NCBI GenBank assembly: GCA_049517675.1
Contig: JBEKRV010000022.1
Span: forward strand, 1-64,000
Direction of reading: 5' to 3'
Length of the DNA: 64,000 nt
Source: Bog-756 sp049517675
Lineage (GTDB): Bacteria > Actinomycetota > Acidimicrobiia > Acidimicrobiales > RAAP-2
Below, in pieces: positions 50,286-59,444 of this stretch (position 1 is its first letter; the number at the start of each line of letters is the position of its first letter). The notes under the pieces were generated by a model. The model was not told where the DNA came from. It searched no databases and was given only the letters and a program-made list of their open reading frames with translations. A program made the position numbers and the translations under genes.

Positions 50286-51239
50286 ATGCCCGCACCCAGC
50301 CCGTCACCCGACCAGCGACCTGCCCAGACCACGGCGGCCACGGGCGACCAGTGGGTCATCGGCCATGGCCACCAGCGGGCGATCGTCACCGAGGTCGGTG
50401 CGACGCTCCGCTCGTTCACGGTTCACGACCGCAAGGTGATCGACGGGTTCGGACCCGAGCAGTGGAGCCACGGGGGGAGAGGGCAGGTACTGGCACCGTG
50501 GCCGAACCGACTGGGCGATGGCGCGTACGCCTTCGAGGACGTCACGGCCCAGGCACCGATCAACGAGGTCGGCCGGCACAATGCCATCCACGGACTGGTC
50601 CGCTGGCTCCCGTGGCGGCTCAGCGGCCGGGCCCAGAACCGGGTGAGCCTGATGTGCGAGCTCCGCCCGTCCCCGGCCTATCCCTTCGCGCTGCGGATCG
50701 AGATCGAGTACCGCCTGGGACGGGAAGGGCTCACGGTGTCGACCGATGCGGAGAACATCGGGTCGGCGAACCTGCCGTTCGGCCTCGGCTTCCATCCGTA
50801 CCTCACGGTGGGGACGACGGCCGTCGACCAGGCGCGGCTGCGAGTGCCGGCCCGACGCCGCCTGGTCACCGACGACCGGGGCCTTCCCACCGGTGCGGTC
50901 GCGGTGTCGGGAACGGAGTACGACTTCACAAACGGCCGACCGGTCGGCGTGACCCGGCTCGACACGGCGTACTGCGACCTCGCCCGCGACGGGGACGGTC
51001 GGGTTCGGGTCCACGTCGATCATCCCGACGGTGACGCCGGGGTGACCCTGTGGGCAGACGAGCGCTTCGGGTACCTGATGGTGTTCACCGGGGACACCCT
51101 CGACGAGGCATCGCGGCGGACCGCCCTGGCCGTCGAGCCGATGACGTGCCCTCCGGACGCGTTCCGGTCGGGTACCGACCTCGCCGTTCTCCGGCCCGGT
51201 GCCCGGTGGGCCGGATCGTGGGGGATCACGCCACGCTAG
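50286..51239 (+). CDS. galM: Aldose 1-epimerase family protein
   Basis: 317 residues. TEVGATLRSFTVHDR, VLAPWPNRLGDGAY, HNAIHGLVRWLPW (catalytic His) and GFHPYLTVG (second His), with the Glu in AVEPMTCPPDAFR. Mutarotase fold; it interconverts aldose anomers. ATG 50286 with GAGGA upstream. Single gene. Confidence 0.92.
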   Translation: MPAPSPSPDQRPAQTTAATGDQWVIGHGHQRAIVTEVGATLRSFTVHDRKVIDGFGPEQWSHGGRGQVLAPWPNRLGDGAYAFEDVTAQAPINEVGRHNAIHGLVRWLPWRLSGRAQNRVSLMCELRPSPAYPFALRIEIEYRLGREGLTVSTDAENIGSANLPFGLGFHPYLTVGTTAVDQARLRVPARRRLVTDDRGLPTGAVAVSGTEYDFTNGRPVGVTRLDTAYCDLARDGDGRVRVHVDHPDGDAGVTLWADERFGYLMVFTGDTLDEASRRTALAVEPMTCPPDAFRSGTDLAVLRPGARWAGSWGITPR

Positions 51240-51425
51240 GTCCGTCCGTCCGTCGGGACCCGCCGGGCACCGGTCCGGGACAGGGCGTGAGCGTTCCGGG
51301 ACCGAAGGTGACGGATCCGGGACGTACGTGACCGGTAGGTGACGTGCGTGTGACAGAAGACCGCGTGCGGTCGACGGCGGTGAGCCGACGCACGGCCCGT
51401 GGCTTCGCACGCGCCTGCAGGGTTA

Positions 51426-51453
51426 TTGACACCCAGGCCACCACTGGTAAGGA
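51426..51453 (+). promoter_or_regulatory. Promoter of the Ig-like exported protein gene
   Basis: TTGACA (51426-51431), 16 bases, TAAGGA (51448-51453). The perfect -35 hexamer is rare in this window. It leaves a leader of about 50 bases before GTG 51512. Confidence 0.55.
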
Positions 51454-51511
51454 TGATGTCCGATGTGGTAGTGGCAATGGTGCCGACCAGACCTCGAGGG
51501 GGGCCGACGAC

Positions 51512-52294
51512 GTGAAGAACCTGCTGCGGGCAGCGAGTCTGGCGATTGTGATTGCCGGTGTGGGTCTGAGCACCCCGGCGTTCGCCGCGGGGACCAACGC
51601 CACCACCGTCTCGGTGACGGCCAAGAACCCGACCGTGATCACCGGCCACGAGGTCATCTTCCATGCGGTCGTCACGCCGGTCTCGCCGGGGATGGCCAAG
51701 CCGACCGGCACGGTCACGTGGACGTTGACCGGTACCGGGGGAGGGTCGGTGTCCTGCGCCAGTTCCTCCGGACTCGGCACCAACGGGAAGGCGAGCTGCA
51801 CGGTCGCCAAGGCCGCGCTTCTCGGCGCCTACTCGCCGTTCACGATCACCGCCTCGTATTCGGGTGATTCGAATTACGCGTCCAACTCGGGTTCGCTCGT
51901 CGAGGGCGTGACCCCGTCCCGCACCCATCTGAAGATCTCCCTGTCCGCCACGCCGACCAACGGGGGGTCGACGACCGTCGAGGCCCTCGTCACCGCCGGT
52001 TCGGCCACGTCGGCCATCAGCGGCAACGTCACCTTCGCCGTCGCCTCGAGCCTCTCCGCCAAGGGTGTCAAGGCCTACTGCGAAGGAACGCTGCTGCCGG
52101 CTTCGGCCAACAACTCCCAGCCCGTCGTGAGCGGTGCCGCCACCTGTACTCTTCCCGCCGGCTGGTTCGAGGTGCCACCCGTAACGGGTGCGGACACGCA
52201 CCCGAGGGGCCGTTGGGTGATCTCGGCCTTCTACGACGGAAACGGCAGCTTCTACTCGAGCGGCCAGACGCTGAGCGGGTGGGTGGCAGGCTGA
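51512..52294 (+). CDS. Secreted protein with Ig-like repeat domains
   Basis: 260 residues. An N-terminal signal peptide (KNLLRAASLAIVIAGVGL, then cleavage after STPAFAA) leads into two beta-sandwich stretches: TTVSVTAKNPTVITGHEVIF with KPTGTVTWTLTGTG, ending ITASYSGDSNYASNSGS, and a second, LKISLSATPTNGGSTTVEALV with ISGNVTF, ending VISAFYDGNGSFYSSGQ. These match bacterial Ig-like (Big_5-type) repeats of surface proteins. No anchor or sortase motif, so it is likely released. The frame extends upstream to 51344, but the signal peptide decides for GTG 51512. Confidence 0.82.
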   Translation: MKNLLRAASLAIVIAGVGLSTPAFAAGTNATTVSVTAKNPTVITGHEVIFHAVVTPVSPGMAKPTGTVTWTLTGTGGGSVSCASSSGLGTNGKASCTVAKAALLGAYSPFTITASYSGDSNYASNSGSLVEGVTPSRTHLKISLSATPTNGGSTTVEALVTAGSATSAISGNVTFAVASSLSAKGVKAYCEGTLLPASANNSQPVVSGAATCTLPAGWFEVPPVTGADTHPRGRWVISAFYDGNGSFYSSGQTLSGWVAG

Positions 52295-52354
52295 TCGGAG
52301 CTTCCCTCGTCCGACCGGACGAGGACTCGCACCGGTTCGGTCACGGCACGGGCA

Positions 52355-52945
52355 TCAGGTCCGGGCGACCTGGGGTTGGCCCCGACGGGAGCCGACGAGG
52401 CGCTGGAGCCCCCACAGGGTGACGAGGCCGAGGGCCTGGAACCCGTAGCCCTCGGCCTGGACCGAGTCGAGGTCGATGCGGTCGAGCAGGGACGCCGCGT
52501 AGGCCCGGAACCCGGCGGTGGCGTCGGCCACCTTGAGGCCGAGCACGGTCGAGGCGTAGAGGTTGCCGCCCCGTGAGAGCAGGCGCCGGTGCCAGGCCCA
52601 GTTCGGGATGATCCCGCCGGGGATGTAGCGGGAGCCGATGACCAGCTCGTTGCCGTCGGCCAGCGGGGCCACCAGCGAGGGCAGGGCCTCGGGCTCGTGG
52701 GACAGGTCGGCGTCCATCTCGACGCAGGCGTCGAAGCCCCGGTCGAGCCCCCACCGGAACCCGGCCCGGTAGGCGCTCCCGAGCCCGGACTTGGCCGGCC
52801 GGCGCAGCACCTCGATGCGGCCCAGCTCCTTGCCCAGGATCTCGGCCGCATCGGCGGTGCCGTCCGGGCTCCCGTCGTCGACCACCAGCACCGTGGCGTC
52901 GGGCACCGACTCGTTGTAGGTAGGCAGGACCACCAGGACATCCAT
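52355..52945 (-). CDS. Shortened polyprenol-phosphate mannosyltransferase-like (Ppm1) glycosyltransferase
   Basis: 196 residues; family members are about 240-250. GT2 landmarks are kept: VLVVLPTYNE, VLVVDDGSPDGTAD, DADLSHEPEALP (DxD-like) and GSRYIPGG. But TYNE runs directly into the VPDATVLVVDD strand, without the usual ~15-residue first helix. EGYGFQ runs directly into LVTLWGLQRL, without the ~40 residues that normally carry PITF and the SKMS motif. Both losses are in frame. It may be a decaying copy or an altered enzyme. Leaderless ATG 52945. Confidence 0.75.
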   Translation of the reverse strand: MDVLVVLPTYNESVPDATVLVVDDGSPDGTADAAEILGKELGRIEVLRRPAKSGLGSAYRAGFRWGLDRGFDACVEMDADLSHEPEALPSLVAPLADGNELVIGSRYIPGGIIPNWAWHRRLLSRGGNLYASTVLGLKVADATAGFRAYAASLLDRIDLDSVQAEGYGFQALGLVTLWGLQRLVGSRRGQPQVART

Positions 52946-52946
52946 C

Positions 52947-52961
52947 CCCGTAGCTTACGGG
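52947..52961. promoter_or_regulatory. Palindrome containing the -10 box of the ppm-like gene
   Basis: CCCGTA-GCT-TACGGG, a perfect 6-3-6 inverted repeat. On the minus strand it contains TAAGCT (52957-52952), six bases before ATG 52945. Binding here, or folding of upstream transcripts, would affect initiation. Confidence 0.5.
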
Positions 52962-52963
52962 AG

Positions 52964-52989
52964 GTCCCGGGCCGCCCCGTGGTCGGGAC
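52964..52989 (-). terminator. Weak stem-loop after the AI-2E family transporter gene
   Basis: GTCCCG and CGGGAC pair over a 14-base GC-rich loop right at the stop codon. No T-run. Confidence 0.3.
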
Positions 52990-54284
52990 TAGCCGTTCGG
53001 GTCCGTGCCGCCCGGCACGGGCAGGCGCACCGCCGCAGCGGGCCCGTCCTCGGCGGTGGCCGGATCCGTGCCGTCGAACCCGGGGCGGGCCGGTCGGGTG
53101 CGGGCCCAGGCCTCCAGGAAGATGACGTGCAGTGCCCCACCCACCGGGATGGCCACCAGGGCGCCGGTCAGCGCCCCGAGCGTCGACCCGAACGCCCCAC
53201 CCAGGTTGGCCCCGATCAGGACGGCGAGCAGGACCCACAGCGGGTTCATCCGCACGGTGCGACTCATGACCACCGGGTAGACGAAGTGGTTCTCCACCAA
53301 CTGGAACCCGATGAAGACGACCACGGCGACCAGTCCGGCCGTGGGTGAGTGGATGAAGGCCAGCAGCACCGACGGCACACCGGCGACCAGGCCACCGACC
53401 AGGGGGATCATCGCCACCAACGCCACCCACAGGCCGATCAGGAGGGCGAAGGGCACCCCGAGGACGACCATGGTGATGAAGATCACCAGTCCGAACAGGA
53501 ACCCCATGGCGAAGGTGCCGAGGACGTAGGCCGTGACCGAGCGGGACACGGTGGCCGACACGTCCGCCACGCTCTGGCGGACCCTCGGGCTCATGGCGTC
53601 GAGCAGGCCGGTGCGCAGTACCGGGGCCTCGAGCAGCAAGAACAGCGACAGGAAGGCGATCGTACTGAGGGCGACGATGGTCGAGATGACGGCCTTGGAG
53701 AGGTCGGCCCCGATCGACAGGGCGGGCTTCCCGAGGTTGTCGGCGTATTCCTTGAGCCGGGGCGCGTTCTTCTGGACCCAGGCCAGGAGGCCGATCCGCT
53801 TGAGGGAATGGGCCAGCCACCCGTGCCCACGCTGGACCTGGCTGACCATGGTCGGGAGGCGCTCGGCCACGTGGGAGAGCGAGTTCACCAGTGGATAGCC
53901 GAACAGTCCGAGCAGTCCGGCGAACACCAGCACGGCCGTGGCGAACACGACGGCGACCGCCGCACCGCGGCGGAAGCGGTGCCGCTCGAGGAACGACACC
54001 GCCGGGTTGAGGACGAGAGCGATGAAGGAGGCGATCAGGATCCACAGGATCACCTCGCGCAGGCGGCCCAGCAGGCGGTAGAGCACCCAGGTGACGATGA
54101 CCACCGCATCGACGGTGAGGATCGTGCGGAGCGGCACGCCCTTGGCCGACGCGGCCGCGAACAGACGCTCCCGACGCGGCGCTTCCGGGCCCACCTCGCG
54201 GTCACGGCGCTCGACCTGCGTCTCGCTCACGACGGTCGTGGTGGTGTCCACACTCCCGCCTGGCGGTTCGTCCGGGTCGGCCAC
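52989..54284 (-). CDS. AI-2E family (PerM/YdiK) transporter
   Basis: 431 residues, about eight membrane helices in the order typical of the family: two at the N-terminus (about 50-105, TILTVDAVVIVTWVLYRLLG and VILWILIASFIALVLNP), one at 115-135, a periplasmic/cytosolic middle domain (about 140-210), then a hydrophobic C-terminal half with MIPLVGGLVAGVPSVLLAF and ENHFVYPVVMSRTVRMNP. Members export autoinducer-2 or act as Na+/H+ exchangers; the solute cannot be told. GTG 54284. Confidence 0.88.
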   Translation of the reverse strand: MADPDEPPGGSVDTTTTVVSETQVERRDREVGPEAPRRERLFAAASAKGVPLRTILTVDAVVIVTWVLYRLLGRLREVILWILIASFIALVLNPAVSFLERHRFRRGAAVAVVFATAVLVFAGLLGLFGYPLVNSLSHVAERLPTMVSQVQRGHGWLAHSLKRIGLLAWVQKNAPRLKEYADNLGKPALSIGADLSKAVISTIVALSTIAFLSLFLLLEAPVLRTGLLDAMSPRVRQSVADVSATVSRSVTAYVLGTFAMGFLFGLVIFITMVVLGVPFALLIGLWVALVAMIPLVGGLVAGVPSVLLAFIHSPTAGLVAVVVFIGFQLVENHFVYPVVMSRTVRMNPLWVLLAVLIGANLGGAFGSTLGALTGALVAIPVGGALHVIFLEAWARTRPARPGFDGTDPATAEDGPAAAVRLPVPGGTDPNG

Positions 54285-54325
54285 ATCCTCAGCATGGCAG
54301 GTCCGAGGGGTCGCGCCGTGCCAAC

Positions 54326-55717
54326 ATGGGGCCGATGGTGGCCGCGACGGCAGACGAGCCCGGGGGGGTGCCCCCCCACCGCGAACGGCGGTCCCGATGG
54401 TGGCACCGGGGACCCTTCGTCCGTCGCGAGGTGCGGCTCAGCGTAGGGACGGTGCTCGTCTTCCTCTTCGTCTTCTACGTCGTCCTCCCCGTCGTGGCCA
54501 GCCACCGCAACCAGGTGGGGGCGCTCGCCCACATCAACGTCACCTACCTCGCCCTCGGGGTGCTCCTGGAGGTCGCCGCCCTGGTCGCATACATGGAGCT
54601 GACCCATTCCGTGCTCCCGGCGGGCGGTCCCCGGCGTTTCCGGCTCTTCCGGATCAACCTCTCCACCCTGGCCCTCAGTCACGTCTCCCCCGGTGGCACC
54701 GCCCCCGGGGCCGCACTCGGCTACCGGCTGCTCACCCAGTCGGGCGTCTCCGGGTCCGACACCGGGTTCGCGCTCGGCACCCAGGGGATCGGATCCGCGG
54801 TGGTCCTCAACGTGATCTTCTGGCTCTCGCTGGTGGCGTTCCTCGTCGCCCACGGGTTCCACGTCCCCGCCGGGCTCCACGGCCACACCTCCACCTCCGC
54901 CTCCATCCTGGTAGTGGTGGCGGCAGCCGTCGGCGTGGTCCTGCTCGGTGCCTTCGGGGGGCTCTTCTACCTGCTCACCCGCGGCCAGGAGCGGGCCAGC
55001 CGGGTCATCCGGGCGGTATGCCAACGGATCCGGTACCTCGACCCCGACAAGATCACCTCACTCGTCGAGCGGCTGGCGCAGCGCTTCGCCGTGCTCATGG
55101 ACGACCGGCCGCTCATGCGGCGGGCCGTGGCCTGGGCGGCGGCCAACTGGCTGCTCGACGCCGCCTCCCTGTGGGTGTTCGTCGCCGCCTTCAGCCACTT
55201 CATCTCCCCCGTCGACCTGCTCACCGCCTACGGCCTGGCCAACATCCTGGCGGCCATCCCGATCACCCCGGGGGGACTGGGCGTCGTGGAGTTCGTGCTG
55301 GTCACGATGCTGGCCGGCTTCGGCCTCACCGACGGTCAGGCGCTGTCGGGCGTACTGGCGTACCGGGCGGTGAACTTCTGGCTGCCCATCCCCTTCGGAG
55401 GTCTCGCCTACGCCTCGCTCGAGCTCGAACAGCGGTCCGCCCACCACCGGATCCACCGGCACCTGATGGCCCTCCGGGGGCGGGTGGTGGGGGCCAGGGC
55501 TACCTGGTCCGGCCGAACAGACGCCGCCACCAACGCGCCTTCGCCGGGGGCCGACCGGTCGGAACCTCCGGTCCATCCGTTGCCTCCCGTCCCGACAGTG
55601 ACCCGCCCGGTCCGTCCGCCGGACGGTGCGCACGCAATGACGGGACGGACCGTGCCGCCACTCGGCGATCCTCCAGTGCGGCGAGCGCCCGCGTTCGGCA
55701 CTGATCCTGCAGGCTGA
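54326..55717 (+). CDS. YbhN/lysylphosphatidylglycerol-synthase-TM-like membrane protein
   Basis: 463 residues. About eight membrane helices from residue 40 to 375; conserved LSHVSPGGTAPGAALGYRLL, GTQGIGSAVVLN and NILAAIPITPGGLGVVEFVLV are the LPG_synthase_TM (UPF0104) motifs. Such proteins move or flip lipids or modify them. The last ~70 residues (after GRVVGARATW) are hydrophilic, Pro-rich, and encoded on the strand opposite the ppk1 3' end: the two genes overlap tail to tail by 218 bases. That tail has no family counterpart known to me. Confidence 0.85.
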   Translation: MGPMVAATADEPGGVPPHRERRSRWWHRGPFVRREVRLSVGTVLVFLFVFYVVLPVVASHRNQVGALAHINVTYLALGVLLEVAALVAYMELTHSVLPAGGPRRFRLFRINLSTLALSHVSPGGTAPGAALGYRLLTQSGVSGSDTGFALGTQGIGSAVVLNVIFWLSLVAFLVAHGFHVPAGLHGHTSTSASILVVVAAAVGVVLLGAFGGLFYLLTRGQERASRVIRAVCQRIRYLDPDKITSLVERLAQRFAVLMDDRPLMRRAVAWAAANWLLDAASLWVFVAAFSHFISPVDLLTAYGLANILAAIPITPGGLGVVEFVLVTMLAGFGLTDGQALSGVLAYRAVNFWLPIPFGGLAYASLELEQRSAHHRIHRHLMALRGRVVGARATWSGRTDAATNAPSPGADRSEPPVHPLPPVPTVTRPVRPPDGAHAMTGRTVPPLGDPPVRRAPAFGTDPAG

Positions 55718-57884
55718 ACCCGGGCCCCTCCGGGCCGGGGACGGCCGCCCACACCCAGACCCCGTCGCCGCCCAGCGTCCACGAGTTGGCCCGGTCGCGC
55801 AACGCCTCGTCGAGGATCGCCACCAGGCGCTGCTGGATCCCGGGGTCCTGGACCGGGACGATCACCTCGACCCGACGATCGAGGTTCCGCTCCATCATGT
55901 CGGGCGACCCGAAGGAGATCCGGAGCGGCCGACCGTGGTCGCCGCCGAACCGGAAGATCCTCGAGTGCTCGAGGAACCTGCCTACGATCGAACGCACCCG
56001 GATGTTCTCCGACAGTCCCACCACCCCGGGCCGGACGCAGCAACGGCCCCGGACGATGAGATCGATCGAGGCGCCGGCGGCCGAGGCCCGGTAGAGCGCG
56101 TCGATCACCTCGGGGTCGGTGAGGCCGTTGGTCTTCATCACGATCCTGCCGGACCAACCGGCGGCCGCCTCGGCGTCGATGGCGGCGATCACCTCGGTCC
56201 GGGTCGACAGCGGTGACACCACGAGACGGCGGAAGCTGACCTCGGATCCCGAACCGGTCAGCAGGTTGAACACGCCGGCCACGTCGGACCCGATGTCGGG
56301 ATCGGCGGTGAGGAGCCCGATGTCCTCGTAGGTCCTGGCCGTGATCGAGTTGTAGTTGCCGCTGCCGACATGGCAGTACCGCCGCGTGTGGTCGCCCTCC
56401 CGCCGGATGACCAGGGACATCTTGCAGTGGGTCTTGATCCGCCGCAGGCCGTAGACGACCTGGACGCCGGCCTCCTCCAGAGCCCGGGCCCACGCGATGT
56501 TGGCCCGCTCGTCGAACCGGGCCTGCAGCTCGACCACCGCCGTGACCTGCTTACCGGCCTGGGACGCCTTGATGAGCGAGCCCACGATCGGGCTGTCGGT
56601 CCCGGTCCGGTACAGGGTCTGCTTGATGGCCATGACGTCGGGGTCCGAGGCGGCCCGCTCCACGAAGGCCTCGACGGACGCGGCAAACGACTCGTAGGGG
56701 TGGTGGAGGAGGACATCACCCTCGCACAGCGCGGCGAACAGGTCGCCGTCCCCGGCCAGCCGGTGCGGCACCAACGGGGTCCACGACTCGGGGGCGAGGT
56801 CGGGACGGTCCACCTCGGCGAGCACGCCCAGGCCTCCGAGGTCGATCGGCACGTCGGCCAGGAACACGTTGTCCTCGGGAACGTCCACCTCGGCCACCAG
56901 CATCTCCAGCAGCTCGGTGGAGATCCCGGCCGAGACCTCGAGTCGGACGGCCTGGCCGAACCGGCGCCGGTGGAGCTCGAGCTCGACCGCGGCCAGCAGG
57001 TCCTGCGCGTCGTCCTCGTCGACCGAGAGGTCGGCGTTGCGGGTGACGCGGAAGACGTGGTGCTCGGCCACGGCCATCGCCGGGAAGAGGCTGTCCAGGT
57101 GGGCGGCGATGACCTGTTCCACGGGGACCAGGCGCCGCCCATCGGGAAGGGCGACGAACCGGGGCAGCAGGGGCGGCACCTTGACCCGGGCGATCCGCTG
57201 CTCGTCGGTGCCCGGGTCCACCACCCGTGCCACCAGATTGAGGCAGAGGTTCGAGATGTAGGGGAACGGGTGCCCCGGATCGACGGCCAACGGGGTCAGG
57301 ATCGGGAAGATGGTCCTGTCGTAGACCTCGTCGAGGTACCGACGGTCGACGTGGTCCAGCAGGTGCCAGTCGACGAGGAGCAGACCGGCGGCGGTCAGGG
57401 CAGGGAGCACCCGATCGGCGAAGATCCGGCTCTGGCGGTCGACCAACGCCGTCACCCGGGCGGTGATGGCCTGGAGCTGCTCGCCGGGACTGCTGCCGTC
57501 GGGTGAGCGGGCACGGAGCCCCGCTGCGACCTGGTCCTCGAGTCCCGCCACCCGGACCTGGAAGAACTCGTCGAGCCCCTCGGTGAAGATGGCGAGGAAT
57601 TTCACCCGCTCGAGCAGGGGCTGGCGGTCGTCGGCGGCGAGGTCGAGGAGCCTCGAGGCGAAGTCGAGCCACGAGAGCTCCCGGTTGGAGAACCGTTCGG
57701 GCGACTCGGCGAGCTCGACGGTGGGCACCTCCCTCGCCGGGACCGCGTCGGCGGCCCTCGGCGTCCGGTTCCCGGGGCCGGTGGACGGGACGGTCCCCAT
57801 CCCCCTGGTGACGACGGGCCGCGGTTCACCCACGGTCGGGGCCTCCCGCAGCTTCCCGTCCGGGACCAGGGTCGGATCGCTCAT
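55500..57884 (-). CDS. ppk1: Polyphosphate kinase
   Basis: 794 residues. Reversibly transfers the ATP gamma-phosphate to polyphosphate. FSNRELSWLDFASRLL (N domain), FPYISNLCLNL, HHPYESFAASVEAFVERAA, IKQTLYRTGTDSPIV and the phosphorylated-His region RRIKTHCKMSLV with YCHVGSGNYN; the second essential His lies in FLEHSRIFRFGG. An N-terminal ~60-residue Pro/Arg-rich extension and a ~70-residue C-terminal tail ending WWRRLFGRTR flank the core. The tail overlaps the YbhN-like gene in antisense. Confidence 0.95.
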   Translation of the reverse strand: MSDPTLVPDGKLREAPTVGEPRPVVTRGMGTVPSTGPGNRTPRAADAVPAREVPTVELAESPERFSNRELSWLDFASRLLDLAADDRQPLLERVKFLAIFTEGLDEFFQVRVAGLEDQVAAGLRARSPDGSSPGEQLQAITARVTALVDRQSRIFADRVLPALTAAGLLLVDWHLLDHVDRRYLDEVYDRTIFPILTPLAVDPGHPFPYISNLCLNLVARVVDPGTDEQRIARVKVPPLLPRFVALPDGRRLVPVEQVIAAHLDSLFPAMAVAEHHVFRVTRNADLSVDEDDAQDLLAAVELELHRRRFGQAVRLEVSAGISTELLEMLVAEVDVPEDNVFLADVPIDLGGLGVLAEVDRPDLAPESWTPLVPHRLAGDGDLFAALCEGDVLLHHPYESFAASVEAFVERAASDPDVMAIKQTLYRTGTDSPIVGSLIKASQAGKQVTAVVELQARFDERANIAWARALEEAGVQVVYGLRRIKTHCKMSLVIRREGDHTRRYCHVGSGNYNSITARTYEDIGLLTADPDIGSDVAGVFNLLTGSGSEVSFRRLVVSPLSTRTEVIAAIDAEAAAGWSGRIVMKTNGLTDPEVIDALYRASAAGASIDLIVRGRCCVRPGVVGLSENIRVRSIVGRFLEHSRIFRFGGDHGRPLRISFGSPDMMERNLDRRVEVIVPVQDPGIQQRLVAILDEALRDRANSWTLGGDGVWVWAAVPGPEGPGFSLQDQCRTRALAALEDRRVAARSVPSLRAHRPADGPGGSLSGREATDGPEVPTGRPPAKARWWRRLFGRTR

Positions 57885-58023
57885 GGCCGTGCCGGACGGT
57901 GCTGGCTCGAGCGGTCACGGCGGCTCGTCATCGTCGGCTCATCGTATCCGCGGGCGACCGCGGCGGACGGCCCCGGGGCGATCGGGCCGCGTGGCGCTCC
58001 ACCGCACGCCGGTCGGGCACCGG

Positions 58024-58029
58024 TAGGCT
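58024..58029 (+). promoter_or_regulatory. -10 box of the SEDS gene (leaderless)
   Basis: TAGGCT, seven bases, then GTG 58037. Confidence 0.5.
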
Positions 58030-58036
58030 CGCCGCG

Positions 58037-59440
58037 GTGCCGTCGTTCTCCCTGCGTTCCCCCACGTCCAACCGTGCGCGTCGAGGGGTCAAGGCGCGTC
58101 GGCGGACCGAGCTGGGGCTCCTGGTGACCGCAGCGGTGATCATCGTGGCCACCTACGTCCTCATGATCCTCGGGAACACGTCCAAGGTCCCATCGGACCT
58201 CGTCCCCCTCCTGATCGCGATCCTCCTGCTCGGCGGCGTGATCCACATCGCCAACCGCATCTTCGTGCCCGACGCCAACGCGGTGGTCATGCCGATCGTC
58301 TTCCTCCTCAACGGCATCGGCTACGTGATGATCACCCGGATCGACCTGGCCACCGCCCAGCACTACGCCCCGCTGCAGGCCGCGTGGACGGCGGGCGGCG
58401 TTGCCGCCTACGTGCTCACCCTCGTCGCGGTGCGTCGTTCCCGGGATCTCGACCGCTACCGCTACCTCCTCCTGGGCGTCGGGGTGATCCTCCTCCTGCT
58501 CCCCCTGGTTCCCGGCCTCGGCGCCGACATCGGCGGTGCGCGCCTGTGGATCGAGGTCGGGTCCTTCGAGTTCCAGCCGGTGGAACTGGCCAAGATCCTG
58601 CTCTGCATCTTCTTCGCCTCGTACTTCGCCGACAAGCGGGAGCTCCTGACCATTCCGACGGCCCGCCTGGGGAACCGACTGGTGCTCGACCCGCGACCGC
58701 TGGTGCCGATCATCGTGGCCTGGGTGTTCGCCATCGGGGTCATGAGCCTCGAGCACGACATCGGGTTCTCGGCGCTCTTGTTCACCCTGTTCATCGGGCT
58801 GCTCTGGGTCACCACCGGCCGCACCGGCTACCTGGTGCTCGGCCTGATCATGTTCGCGGTCGGCGCCTACTTCTCGGGCAAGTACCTGGGCCAGACCCAC
58901 GTCCGGGTCGAAGACTGGCTGGACCCGTGGAAGCACGCCAACGGGAGTGGCTACCAGCTCGTGCAGACCTGGTACTCACTCGGCAGCGGGGGCATCGGGG
59001 GTTCGGGGCTCGGGCTGGGTGCCGGTGCCTACCTGATCACCAACGCCCGCACGGACTTCATCTTCGGCGTCATCGGCGAGGAGATGGGCCTGATGGGCTC
59101 GACGATGGTGATCGTGGCGTTCCTGTTGCTGGTAGGGGCCGGTCTCCGGATCGCCCAGGCGGCCCGGTCGGAGTTCGCCAAGCTGGTCGCCACCGGGCTC
59201 ACCATCATCATCGGCTTCCAGGCCTTCTTCATCATCGGCGGGATCGTGCGGCTGCTTCCCCTCACCGGCATCACGCTGCCCTTCGTCTCCTACGGGGGTT
59301 CCGCACTGGTGGCCAACTACGTGCTGGTGGCTCTCCTCATGCGGATCTCGGACGAGGGGTCGGCGGCCGTGGACGCCGCCGAACAGACCCGCTACGACGA
59401 GGACCTCGAACGCCGGCGCCGGCTCCTGACCGGGAGCTGA
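58037..59440 (+). CDS. FtsW/RodA/SpoVE (SEDS) protein, mycobacterial RodA type
   Basis: 467 residues, about ten to twelve membrane helices. SEDS peptidoglycan glycosyltransferase: GARLWIEVGSFEFQPVELAKILL, SLEHDIGFSALLFTLF, RVEDWLDPW, GYQLVQTWYSLGSGGIGG, DFIFGVIGEEMGLMG and LPLTGITLPFVSYGGSAL. Length and N-terminus match mycobacterial Rv0017c (469 residues) rather than E. coli RodA. It polymerises lipid II with a partner class B PBP not encoded here. GTG 58037 fits a leaderless promoter. Convergent with the BFN gene (4 bases apart). Confidence 0.9.
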   Translation: MPSFSLRSPTSNRARRGVKARRRTELGLLVTAAVIIVATYVLMILGNTSKVPSDLVPLLIAILLLGGVIHIANRIFVPDANAVVMPIVFLLNGIGYVMITRIDLATAQHYAPLQAAWTAGGVAAYVLTLVAVRRSRDLDRYRYLLLGVGVILLLLPLVPGLGADIGGARLWIEVGSFEFQPVELAKILLCIFFASYFADKRELLTIPTARLGNRLVLDPRPLVPIIVAWVFAIGVMSLEHDIGFSALLFTLFIGLLWVTTGRTGYLVLGLIMFAVGAYFSGKYLGQTHVRVEDWLDPWKHANGSGYQLVQTWYSLGSGGIGGSGLGLGAGAYLITNARTDFIFGVIGEEMGLMGSTMVIVAFLLLVGAGLRIAQAARSEFAKLVATGLTIIIGFQAFFIIGGIVRLLPLTGITLPFVSYGGSALVANYVLVALLMRISDEGSAAVDAAEQTRYDEDLERRRRLLTGS

Positions 59441-59444
59441 CCGG

